Source: JANNRA01 sp031401035 (GTDB taxonomy: Bacteria; Desulfobacterota; Binatia; HRBIN30; CADEER01). Taken from it: a stretch of DNA of 64,000 nucleotides. Location of the stretch: NCBI GenBank assembly GCA_031401035.1, contig JANNRA010000032.1, positions 1 to 64,000 on the forward strand, written 5' to 3'. A model generated the notes under the pieces. The model saw nothing but the letters and a program-made list of their open reading frames with translations. It did not search any database and had not been told where the DNA came from. A program made the position numbers and the translations under genes. Positions 51,284-60,817 of this stretch are shown here, piece after piece (positions within the stretch are counted from its first letter, which is position 1; every line of letters starts with the position of its first letter).

Positions 51284-52216
51284 ATGGGGTCGATCGCGGT
51301 AGTGGTGAATCCGAGCGCCGGGCGCAATCGGGGCGTGGCCGCACGCGTCGAGCGCTTGGCGGGCGTACTCGGTGGGGAGGGCTGGGTGCGCGAGACGCGC
51401 TCACTCGAGCAGCTCGCCGACGTGGCGCGCGAATGCCAGGCGCAGCGGGTGGACCTGCTCGGCGTCTGCGGCGGGGATGGCACGCTGGCGCGCACGCTCA
51501 CCGCCCTGGTGCGCGCCTATGGCGCCGACGCACTTCCCTGCATTCTGCCGCTGCGCGCCGGGACGATGAATACCGTGGCGCGGGCGATGGGGTGCTCGGC
51601 GTGGCATCCGGAGCGCATGTTGGCCGAGGTGGTGGCCGAGTCGCGCCGCGGAACCCTGGAGCACACGGAGCACCAGTTGCTGTCCATCAATGGCGGTCAG
51701 TTCGGCTTCATGGTCGGCGCCGGCGTGCCGGTCGAATTCCTGCGCCGTTACTATGCCATCGGCCGTCGCGGCGCGGCTGGCGCGCTGCGCCTGCTGGCGA
51801 CCCTCGGGGCGTCGGCGCTGGCCGGGCGTGGCGAGGGGGAGGCGCTGTTCCGGCCGCTGCCGGCGCGGTTGGCATGCGACGGGCGCCCGGGCCCCTTCGA
51901 CGCCTACAGCGTCGTCTACGCCAGCACCATCGAGGATATCGGCCTTGGGTTTCGCCCAACCTATCGGGCGCGCGAACAGACGGGGCAGTTCCACGTCTTC
52001 GCCGGAGCCATCGGGGCGCGCGAGTTCGTGCGCAACCTGCCGGCCATCCGCCTCGGTCGCGCGACGCGCTCGTCGCGCGTCCTCGATACGCTCACCGCCC
52101 GGCTGTGCGTTGAGTTTCGCGATCCGACGCTCTACATGGTCGACGGCGATATCATGGAGCCGACGACGCGACTCGACGTGGCGCTCGGCCCCTTGGTCCG
52201 CGTCGTTCGGAGGTAA
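51284..52216 (+). CDS. Diacylglycerol/lipid kinase-family protein
   Basis: The 310-residue protein has the DAGK catalytic fold. N-terminal IAVVVNPSAGR is followed by the ATP-site GGDGT (63-67) and a Gly-rich LRAGTMNTVARA. It likely phosphorylates a lipid such as diacylglycerol or undecaprenol-like substrates, at the membrane face. It precedes mtnP after 2 bases. Confidence 0.88.
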   Translation: MGSIAVVVNPSAGRNRGVAARVERLAGVLGGEGWVRETRSLEQLADVARECQAQRVDLLGVCGGDGTLARTLTALVRAYGADALPCILPLRAGTMNTVARAMGCSAWHPERMLAEVVAESRRGTLEHTEHQLLSINGGQFGFMVGAGVPVEFLRRYYAIGRRGAAGALRLLATLGASALAGRGEGEALFRPLPARLACDGRPGPFDAYSVVYASTIEDIGLGFRPTYRAREQTGQFHVFAGAIGAREFVRNLPAIRLGRATRSSRVLDTLTARLCVEFRDPTLYMVDGDIMEPTTRLDVALGPLVRVVRR

Positions 52217-52218
52217 GG

Positions 52219-53079
52219 GTGGGCGAACACATCCTCGGCGTCATCGGCGGCAGTGGACTCTACGACCTGCCCGGCATCCGCGCGACGGAGTCGGTGCACG
52301 TCGACACGCCGTTCGGTCGGCCATCGGACGAACTGGTGCGCGGCTATCTCGGCGACGTCGCGGTGATCTTCCTGCCGCGGCACGGCCGTGGGCACCGCCT
52401 GCTGCCGACCGAAGTGCCCTACCGCGCCAACGTCTTTGCCCTCAAACACCTCGGCGTGCAGGCGCTGCTCAGTATCGGCGCGGTTGGCTCGCTGCGCGCG
52501 CATCTGCCGCCCGGCGATGTGGTGGTCCCCGACCAGTTCATCGATCGGACGGTGGGGCGACCGAGCACCTTCTTCGGTGACGGCATCGTCGCGCACGTCA
52601 GCCTCGCCGATCCGGTGTGCGCCGCCTTCGCGGACAGCGTCGAAGCTGCCGCGCGCGCCGCTGGCGGCGCCGTGCATCGCGGCGGGACCTACCTCTGCAT
52701 GGAGGGGCCGCAGTTCTCCTCTCGGGCCGAGTCGCACCTGTACCGGCAGTGGGGCGCAGACGTCATCGGCATGACCAATTGGCAGGAGGCCAAGCTGGCG
52801 CGTGAGGCAGAGCTGTGCTTCGCCAGCCTTGCCCTGGTCACCGACTATGACTGCTGGAAAACCGACGAGGCGCACGTGGTCATCGAGGACGTGCTGCGCA
52901 TCCTCGCCGCCAACGCCGATCTTGCCCGTCGGGCCGTCGCCGGCGTCGCCGAGCGGCTTGCCGGTCAGCGCGCCTGTGCCTGCGCCGAGGCGCTGCGCTA
53001 CGCCATCATCACCGACCGTGCCCGCATTCCCGAGCACCGGCGCACCGCACTCGCCCCGCTGATTCGAAAATACCTGTGA
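52219..53079 (+). CDS. mtnP: S-methyl-5'-thioadenosine phosphorylase
   Basis: The 286-residue enzyme cleaves methylthioadenosine with phosphate for methionine and adenine salvage. The N-terminus reads GVIGGSGLYDLPGI, and the family region MTNWQEAKLAREAELCFASLALVTDYDCW is intact. The PNP-like motif MEGPQFSSRAES is also present. It starts at a GTG and is followed after 19 bases by a PfkB kinase, a pair often seen together. Confidence 0.93.
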   Translation: MGEHILGVIGGSGLYDLPGIRATESVHVDTPFGRPSDELVRGYLGDVAVIFLPRHGRGHRLLPTEVPYRANVFALKHLGVQALLSIGAVGSLRAHLPPGDVVVPDQFIDRTVGRPSTFFGDGIVAHVSLADPVCAAFADSVEAAARAAGGAVHRGGTYLCMEGPQFSSRAESHLYRQWGADVIGMTNWQEAKLAREAELCFASLALVTDYDCWKTDEAHVVIEDVLRILAANADLARRAVAGVAERLAGQRACACAEALRYAIITDRARIPEHRRTALAPLIRKYL

Positions 53080-53098
53080 CGGACCGACTGGAGCCCTG

Positions 53099-54007
53099 AT
53101 GAGCCTGGTGGTGGTTGGATCGGTGGCGCTCGACACGGTCGAGACGCCACGCGGCCGCGTCGATGACGCCCTTGGCGGTGCCGCGCTGTACTTCGCACTG
53201 GCCGCGAGCTTCTTCACGCCGGTGCGTATGGTCGGCGTCGTCGGCGCCGACTTCCCGCGCGCCACGTTGGACGAGTTGCGCACGCGCGGCATCGATCTGG
53301 CGGGCGTCGAGGAAGCGCCCGGCAAGACGTTTCGCTGGACCGGGCGCTACCATGAGGACGTCAACGTCCGCGACACGCTGCATCTCGACCTCGGCGTCTT
53401 CGCCACCTTCCGGCCCAAGCTGCCGGACACCTACCGCGACTCGCGCAACGTCTTCCTGGCCAACATCGATCCAGTGCTGCAGGCCTCGGTGCTCGACCAG
53501 CTGCCGGCACCGGGCATTATCGGCTGCGACACGATGAATCACTGGATCCTCGAATCGCGGCCGGCGCTCGAACAGCTCCTGGCGCGGGTGGGTATCCTGG
53601 TCATCAATGACGAGGAGGCACGCCTGTTGTCGGGCGAGCGCAACATCGTCAAGGCGGCGGCGAAGATCCTCTCGATGGGCCCGACGTCGGTGCTGATCAA
53701 GCGGGGCGAGTACGGGGTCATCCAGTTCTCCGGCGACTCGGTGTTCGCGGTGCCCGCCTTCCCGCTCGAGGAGGTCACCGATCCGACCGGGGCCGGCGAC
53801 TGTTTCGCCGGCGGCTTTATGGGGGAGCTGACGCGTTCGGCAGATACCTCGGCGGCGGGCATTCGCCGTGCGATCATCTACGGCAGCGTCATGGGCTCGT
53901 TCGTGGTGGAAGACTTTGGCCCCCGTCGCCTGCTGCAACTGGAGCGCGCCGACATCGACCGGCGCTACCGTCAGTTCGTCAGCCTGACCGATATCGACGG
54001 CGGGTGA
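53099..54007 (+). CDS. PfkB-family sugar/nucleoside kinase
   Basis: The 302-residue kinase has the GG motif region (DDALGGAALYFALAA) and the catalytic DPTGAGDCFAGGF with Asp234. By position after mtnP it might phosphorylate a methionine-salvage or nucleoside product, but the substrate cannot be read from sequence. It overlaps the following glycosyltransferase by 4 bases. Confidence 0.9.
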   Translation: MSLVVVGSVALDTVETPRGRVDDALGGAALYFALAASFFTPVRMVGVVGADFPRATLDELRTRGIDLAGVEEAPGKTFRWTGRYHEDVNVRDTLHLDLGVFATFRPKLPDTYRDSRNVFLANIDPVLQASVLDQLPAPGIIGCDTMNHWILESRPALEQLLARVGILVINDEEARLLSGERNIVKAAAKILSMGPTSVLIKRGEYGVIQFSGDSVFAVPAFPLEEVTDPTGAGDCFAGGFMGELTRSADTSAAGIRRAIIYGSVMGSFVVEDFGPRRLLQLERADIDRRYRQFVSLTDIDGG

Positions 54008-54963
54008 GCATGGAGGTCTCGGTCGTCGTGCCGGTGTACGACGAGGCGGACAACGTCGACGGCCTGCACGCGGAGTTGGACGCGGTCCTGCGCGCGAGCG
54101 GCCTGGCCTATGAGCTGATTTTCGTCGACGACGGCAGCGCCGACGCGACCTTCGCCCGCCTCACGGCGCTGACGCAGAGCGATCCGCACGTCATCGCCAT
54201 CAAGCTCAGCCGCAACTTCGGCCAGACCGCGGCGCTGTCTGCCGGCCTGGCGCAGTCGCGCGGTGACGATGTGGTGCTGATCGACGGCGACCGCCAGAAT
54301 GATCCCGCCGACATTCCGCGCCTGCTGGCGGCGCGGCGCGCCGGCGCCGATTTGGTGGCCGGCTGGCGGGTTGACCGCCAGGACGCTTGGTTGAGCCGCA
54401 CGCTGCCATCAAAAGTCGCCAACTGGCTGATCGGCGCGATTACCGGCGTGCGCCTGCACGACTACGGCTGCACCCTCAAGGTGCTGCGCGGCGACATGGC
54501 GCGCAGCCTGCGGCTGTATGGCGAGATGCACCGCTTCATCCCCGCCCTGGTCGACGACCTCGGCGGCAGTGTGGTGGAGCTGCCGGTGAACCATCGACCG
54601 CGCGTCGCCGGTGTGTCGAAGTACGGCATTTCGCGCATCGTCCGCGTCCTGCTCGACCTGATGACGGTGAAGTTCCTGTCGATATACGCGACTCGTCCGA
54701 TCCATGTCTTCGGCGTCGCCGGGCTGCTCGCGACCGCCGCCGGAACGCTGATCATCGGCTGGCTCGGTTTCGAGCGCGTCGTCCTCGACATTCCCATCGG
54801 CGGCCGGCCCATCGTGCTGCTGGGTATCCTGTTGATGGTGATGGGGCTGCAGTTCGTCACCATGGGGCTGCTCGGGGAACTGCTCATCCGCACCTACCAT
54901 GAGTCACAGAATAAGCCGGTGTACCGCGTCGATCGCGTGCTGGGTGCAACCTCCGCGCCTTAG
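54004..54963 (+). CDS. Polyprenyl-phosphate glycosyltransferase (DPM1/GtrB-like)
   Basis: The 319-residue enzyme makes a polyprenyl-phosphate sugar. The GT2 domain has SVVVPVYDEADN, VDDGSADAT and LIDGDRQNDPADIP (metal site), then KLSRNFGQTAALSAG, a DPM1/GtrB hallmark. Two membrane helices follow (about 232-290). The lipid-linked sugar could feed the GT39-like enzyme at 39000. The start is a GTG in the overlap; an ATG at 54010 is near. Confidence 0.92.
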   Translation: MSMEVSVVVPVYDEADNVDGLHAELDAVLRASGLAYELIFVDDGSADATFARLTALTQSDPHVIAIKLSRNFGQTAALSAGLAQSRGDDVVLIDGDRQNDPADIPRLLAARRAGADLVAGWRVDRQDAWLSRTLPSKVANWLIGAITGVRLHDYGCTLKVLRGDMARSLRLYGEMHRFIPALVDDLGGSVVELPVNHRPRVAGVSKYGISRIVRVLLDLMTVKFLSIYATRPIHVFGVAGLLATAAGTLIIGWLGFERVVLDIPIGGRPIVLLGILLMVMGLQFVTMGLLGELLIRTYHESQNKPVYRVDRVLGATSAP

Positions 54964-55029
54964 CCGTGTCGCCAACGCTGGCCTTGGACTCCGCCGGGCC
55001 GGCAGGCGGCGGTTGGGCGACCACCTGAA

Positions 55030-55058
55030 TTGACTTCGATTTCCGCCGCCGATATCGC
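55030..55058 (+). promoter_or_regulatory. Sigma-70-like promoter before the UDP-sugar operon
   Basis: TTGACT (55030-55035) is followed after 17 bases by TATCGC (55053-55058) in the 179-base gap upstream of ugd. The -35 box differs from consensus by one base and the -10 box keeps only TAT. The leader to the GTG at 55143 would be about 80 bases. Confidence 0.4.
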
Positions 55059-55142
55059 TCGACGCAGCGCGGCAACAAAACGGCGGGTTTGCGCATCCGT
55101 GGCGACGAGGGCGGCGGCGGAGGAACCTGTGGAGGAGCGCGA

Positions 55143-56459
55143 GTGAAGCTGTGCGTGGTCGGTACCGGGTATGTCGGGCTGGTCGCCGGCACCTGTTTTT
55201 CCGAGAGCGGCAACGACGTCGTCTGCGTCGACGTCGACGCGCGGAAAATCGCCGCCCTCAAGCGGGGCGAGGTGCCGATCTACGAGCCGGGTCTCGAGGA
55301 ACTCATCAAACGCAACGTGGCGCAGCAGCGCCTGACGTTCCAGACCGATCTGCCCGACGCGGTGCGGCGGTCGCTGATCGTCTTCATCGCCGTGGGCACG
55401 CCGGAAGGGGCCAGCGGCGAGGCGGACCTCTCGGCGGTGTGGAAGGTGGCGGAGCAGATCGGCGATGCGGTGAACGACTACAAGGTCGTGGTTGACAAGA
55501 GTACCGTGCCGGTGGGCACGGCGGCACGGGTGAGCGCGATTCTCCGAGGTCGCACCAGCCATGCGGTCGACGTGGTCTCGAATCCGGAGTTCCTCAAGGA
55601 GGGAGCCGCGATCGAGGACTTCCAGAAGCCCGACCGCGTCGTCATCGGACACCGCGGCGAGCGAGCCAAGGCGATTATGGAGGAACTGTACAAGCCCTTC
55701 ATGCGGACCGGAAACCCGATCATCTTCATGAGTCCGGAAAGCGCCGAGATGACCAAGTACGCCGCCAACGCCATGCTCGCGGCACGCATCTCGCTGGTGA
55801 ATGAAATCGCCAATCTGTGCGACGTCTTGGGCAGCGACGTCGAGGACGTCCGGCGCGGCGTCGGGCTCGACAAGCGCATCGGGCCGGCGTTTTTGTTCCC
55901 CGGCGTCGGCTACGGCGGCTCGTGCTTTCCCAAGGACGTCAAAGCGCTGATCACCATGGCCGAGGCGCACGGACTTCCGCCGCGCCTGCTGCGCGCAGTG
56001 GACGACGTCAACACCGCCCAGAAGACGCTGCTCTACCGCAAGCTCGCGGCGCACTACGGCGACGCCCTGGGTGGCAAACGCTTCGCGGTCTGGGGGCTCT
56101 CGTTCAAGCCGCGCACGGACGACATGCGCGAAGCGCCGGCGGTGACGCTGATCGAGGCCCTGTTGGCGGCCGGCGCCTCCGTGCAAGCGCACGATCCGGT
56201 CGCCCGGGCCGTTGCCGAGGGCATCTTCGGCGACCGCATCACCTACTGCGACGCCCCCTACGACGCCCTGCGCGAGGCCGACGCGCTGGTCATCGTCACC
56301 GAGTGGGGTGAGTTCAAGCAACCCGATTTCGAGCGCATGCGGAGCCTGCTGCGCGCCCCAGTGATCTTCGATGGGCGCAACCTGTACGAGCTCGGTACGA
56401 TGAAGCAGCTCGGATTCACCTATTATGCCGTCGGCCGCCCGGCCGTGCGGCCGGAGTAG
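55143..56459 (+). CDS. ugd: UDP-glucose 6-dehydrogenase
   Basis: The 438-residue enzyme oxidises UDP-glucose twice to UDP-glucuronate with NAD. It has VVGTGYVGLVAGTCF at the N-terminus, VDKSTVPVGT, NPEFLKEG and the catalytic Cys261 in GGSCFPKD. The GTG at 55143 has GGAGG upstream; an ATG at 55089 would add a Gly-rich stretch. A UXS-like decarboxylase follows after 2 bases, which takes the product on to UDP-xylose. Confidence 0.94.
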   Translation: MKLCVVGTGYVGLVAGTCFSESGNDVVCVDVDARKIAALKRGEVPIYEPGLEELIKRNVAQQRLTFQTDLPDAVRRSLIVFIAVGTPEGASGEADLSAVWKVAEQIGDAVNDYKVVVDKSTVPVGTAARVSAILRGRTSHAVDVVSNPEFLKEGAAIEDFQKPDRVVIGHRGERAKAIMEELYKPFMRTGNPIIFMSPESAEMTKYAANAMLAARISLVNEIANLCDVLGSDVEDVRRGVGLDKRIGPAFLFPGVGYGGSCFPKDVKALITMAEAHGLPPRLLRAVDDVNTAQKTLLYRKLAAHYGDALGGKRFAVWGLSFKPRTDDMREAPAVTLIEALLAAGASVQAHDPVARAVAEGIFGDRITYCDAPYDALREADALVIVTEWGEFKQPDFERMRSLLRAPVIFDGRNLYELGTMKQLGFTYYAVGRPAVRPE

Positions 56460-56461
56460 CG

Positions 56462-57421
56462 ATGGGACGGATCGTGGTCACTGGCGGCGCCGGCTTCATC
56501 GGCTCGCATCTCGCGGATCGACTGGTCGGAGAGGGGCACGAGGTCATCGCGCTCGATAACCTCTCAACCGGCCATGGGCGCAACATCGCTCACCTGCTCG
56601 GCAATCCGCGCTTCACCTTCATTCACTACGACGTCACCGAGTACATCTACGTCGACGGACCGGTGGACGTGATTTTCCACCTGGCCTCCCTGCCGAGCCC
56701 GGTGGATTACCTCAAGAAACCGATTCCGACCCTCAAGGTCGGGGCCCTCGGCACTCACAAGACGCTCGGGTTGGCGCGCGCCAAGCAGGCGACATTCCTG
56801 CTCGCCTCGACCTCCGAGGTATACGGAGACCCGCAGGTGCATCCGCAACCGGAGGACTACTGGGGCAACGTCAACCCGGTCGGTCCGCGCGGGGTGTATG
56901 ACGAGTCGAAGCGCTTCGCCGAGGCGATGACGATGGCCTACCACCGCTACCACGGGGTGGATTCGCGGATCTTCCGCATTTTCAATACCTACGGACCGCG
57001 CATGCGCCCCGACGACGGCCGGGTCGTCACCAACTTCATTTCCCAGGCGCTGCGCGGCGAGCCCCTCACCGTCTATGATGACGGCTCGCGGACGCGCAGC
57101 TTCTGCTTCGTCAGCGACCTCGTCGAGGGGATGATGCGGCTCTGGACGCGTGGCCAGGCGGATCCGGTCAACCTGGGCAATCCACGTGAGATGACCATCC
57201 TCGAGTTCGCCAAGATCATCCAGGCCCTCAGCGGGACCGCGTCGAGGATCGAGTTCCTGGTCCCCACCGACGAGCGCACCAAGGACGATCCGACGACCCG
57301 CAAACCGGACATCAGTCGCGCACTGGCGCAGCTGGGGTGGGAGCCGCAGGTGGCGCTCGAGGACGGCCTGCGCAGGACCATCGACTACTTCAAGAAGCGC
57401 TTTGCCGAGGACGGCGCGTGA
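56462..57421 (+). CDS. UDP-glucuronate decarboxylase (UXS-like)
   Basis: The 319-residue extended SDR has VVTGGAGFIGSHLAD, STSEVYGDP (Glu119) and YDESKRFAEAM (Tyr146, Lys150). SEVYG with YDESKR is diagnostic for UDP-xylose synthases. Together with ugd it would make UDP-xylose from UDP-glucose. Its stop overlaps the next SDR gene by 4 bases. Confidence 0.93.
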   Translation: MGRIVVTGGAGFIGSHLADRLVGEGHEVIALDNLSTGHGRNIAHLLGNPRFTFIHYDVTEYIYVDGPVDVIFHLASLPSPVDYLKKPIPTLKVGALGTHKTLGLARAKQATFLLASTSEVYGDPQVHPQPEDYWGNVNPVGPRGVYDESKRFAEAMTMAYHRYHGVDSRIFRIFNTYGPRMRPDDGRVVTNFISQALRGEPLTVYDDGSRTRSFCFVSDLVEGMMRLWTRGQADPVNLGNPREMTILEFAKIIQALSGTASRIEFLVPTDERTKDDPTTRKPDISRALAQLGWEPQVALEDGLRRTIDYFKKRFAEDGA

Positions 57422-58347
57422 AGATACTCGTCACCGGCGGCGCTGGCTTCATCGGCAGCCATGTGGCGGAGGCCTACGTCGCCGCTGGCCACGACGTGGC
57501 GGTAGTCGATGACCTGTCGACCGGCCACGTCGAGAACCTGACCCCTGGCGTGCGGTTTCACCGCGCCGACCTGCGTGACCGTGCCTCGGTCGCCGCGGTC
57601 ATCGCGGCGGAGACACCGCAGGTGATCAGCCACCACGCGGCGCAGTTGGATGTGCGCCGCTCGGTCGAAGACCCCGTCTACGACGCCCAGATCAATCTCA
57701 TCGGCCTGCTGAACTTGGTTGAAGAGGCGCGCACACACGGCCTAGGCCGCATTCTCTTCGCTTCGTCGGGCGGCACCGTCTACGGCGAGAGCCAGCGCCT
57801 GCCGGCGCGCGAGGACGATCCGACCGAGCCGGTCTGCCCCTATGGTGTTTCCAAGCTGAGCAGCGAACGCTATCTCCATTATTATGCACATTTGTATGGC
57901 ATCCGCTCGGTCTCCCTCCGCTATGCCAACGTCTATGGGCCGCGCCAGGATCCGCACGGCGAGGCCGGGGTGGTGGCGATCTTCAGCGGCCTCCTGCTCG
58001 ACGGAGGCCAGCCGGTGATCAACGGCGTCGGCGACCAGACGCGCGACTACGTGTACGTGGGCGATGTCGCGCGCGCCAATCTGCTGGCCCTCGACAGCGA
58101 CTACACCGGGCCGATCAACATCGGCACCGGTATCGAGACCAGCGTGGCGCGGTTGTTCGCTCTGCTCTGCGACGCCACCGGCGCGCACCCGGGCGAGCGC
58201 CATGGCCCGGCCAAGGCGGGCGAGCAGTCGCGCAGCGCCCTGGATCCGGCAAAGGCCCGGGCCGTGCTCGGGTGGAGTCCCGAAGTATCGCTGACCGACG
58301 GGTTGGCTCGCGCCGTCGCCTTTTTCCGCGCCCGGCGGGCGGCGTGA
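57418..58347 (+). CDS. GalE-like UDP-sugar 4-epimerase
   Basis: The 309-residue SDR has ILVTGGAGFIGSHV, ASSGGTVYGE and YGVSK (Tyr142, Lys146). It resembles UDP-glucose or UDP-xylose/uronate 4-epimerases. Coupled to UXS, it could turn UDP-xylose into UDP-arabinose or act on UDP-glucuronate, but the substrate is inferred. The GTG lies in the overlap with the preceding stop. Confidence 0.9.
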   Translation: MKILVTGGAGFIGSHVAEAYVAAGHDVAVVDDLSTGHVENLTPGVRFHRADLRDRASVAAVIAAETPQVISHHAAQLDVRRSVEDPVYDAQINLIGLLNLVEEARTHGLGRILFASSGGTVYGESQRLPAREDDPTEPVCPYGVSKLSSERYLHYYAHLYGIRSVSLRYANVYGPRQDPHGEAGVVAIFSGLLLDGGQPVINGVGDQTRDYVYVGDVARANLLALDSDYTGPINIGTGIETSVARLFALLCDATGAHPGERHGPAKAGEQSRSALDPAKARAVLGWSPEVSLTDGLARAVAFFRARRAA

Positions 58348-58372
58348 ACCCGTCGCAGGGGGGTCTGCCGCG

Positions 58373-60171
<1,799 letters not shown>

Positions 60172-60175
<4 letters not shown>

Positions 60176-60768
60176 TCGCGCGCGGGTATGGCCTGGCGAT
60201 CGCCATCGCCCTGCTGCTGGCGGTGCTGTTGCGCGGCATCGCCGTGCAGGCGTTCAAGATCCCCTCCGGATCGATGCTGCCGACGCTGCAGATCGGCGAT
60301 CATCTGGTCATCAACCCGCTGCGCTATGGCGTGCGCTCGCCCCTGGGGCGCGGATGGTTGGTGCGCTGGGGCGCGCCGCGCCCCGGCGACGTGATCGTGT
60401 TCTCCAATCCGCGCGAAAGTGGTCAAACGTTCGTCAAGCGGGTGGTCGCCGTCGGTGGCGAACGGGTCGAGATTCGCGACAAGCAGGTGCTGGTCGACGG
60501 CGTCCCGCGCGCGCTCCCCGGCGCCACCTTCATCGAGGGGGTCGAGCGCGTGCAATCAAGCGGTCCGCGCGATACCTTCGGTCCGGTAGCGATACCAGCG
60601 GGTCAGGTGTTCGTGCTAGGGGACAACCGTGATCAGAGCGTCGACAGCCGTCACTGGGGCTTCGTCGACGCCAACGATGTGAGCGGCAAAGCCGCCTTGG
60701 TCTACTGGTCGATGGATGCGGATGATGGGTGGGTACGATGGGAGCGGCTGGGGCAGTTCGTGCGCTGA
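60172..60768 (+). CDS. lepB: Signal peptidase I
   Basis: The serine/lysine protease cuts signal peptides at the outer face of the inner membrane. It has IPSGSMLPT with the catalytic Ser (Ser34 counted from 60172), KRVVAVGGE with the catalytic Lys89 and GDNRDQSVDSRHWG. The first ordinary start codon in frame is a GTG at 60223, which would leave only half of the membrane anchor. In-frame codons from a CTG at 60172 give the missing hydrophobic stretch (GLAIAIALLLAVLLRGIA). I chose that start; the CTG is unusual and overlaps the lepA stop. Confidence 0.88.
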
Positions 60769-60817
60769 AGCGCGACTCCGGCGGTTGCCAGAATCACGGT
60801 AAACTACGGAGGCTTTG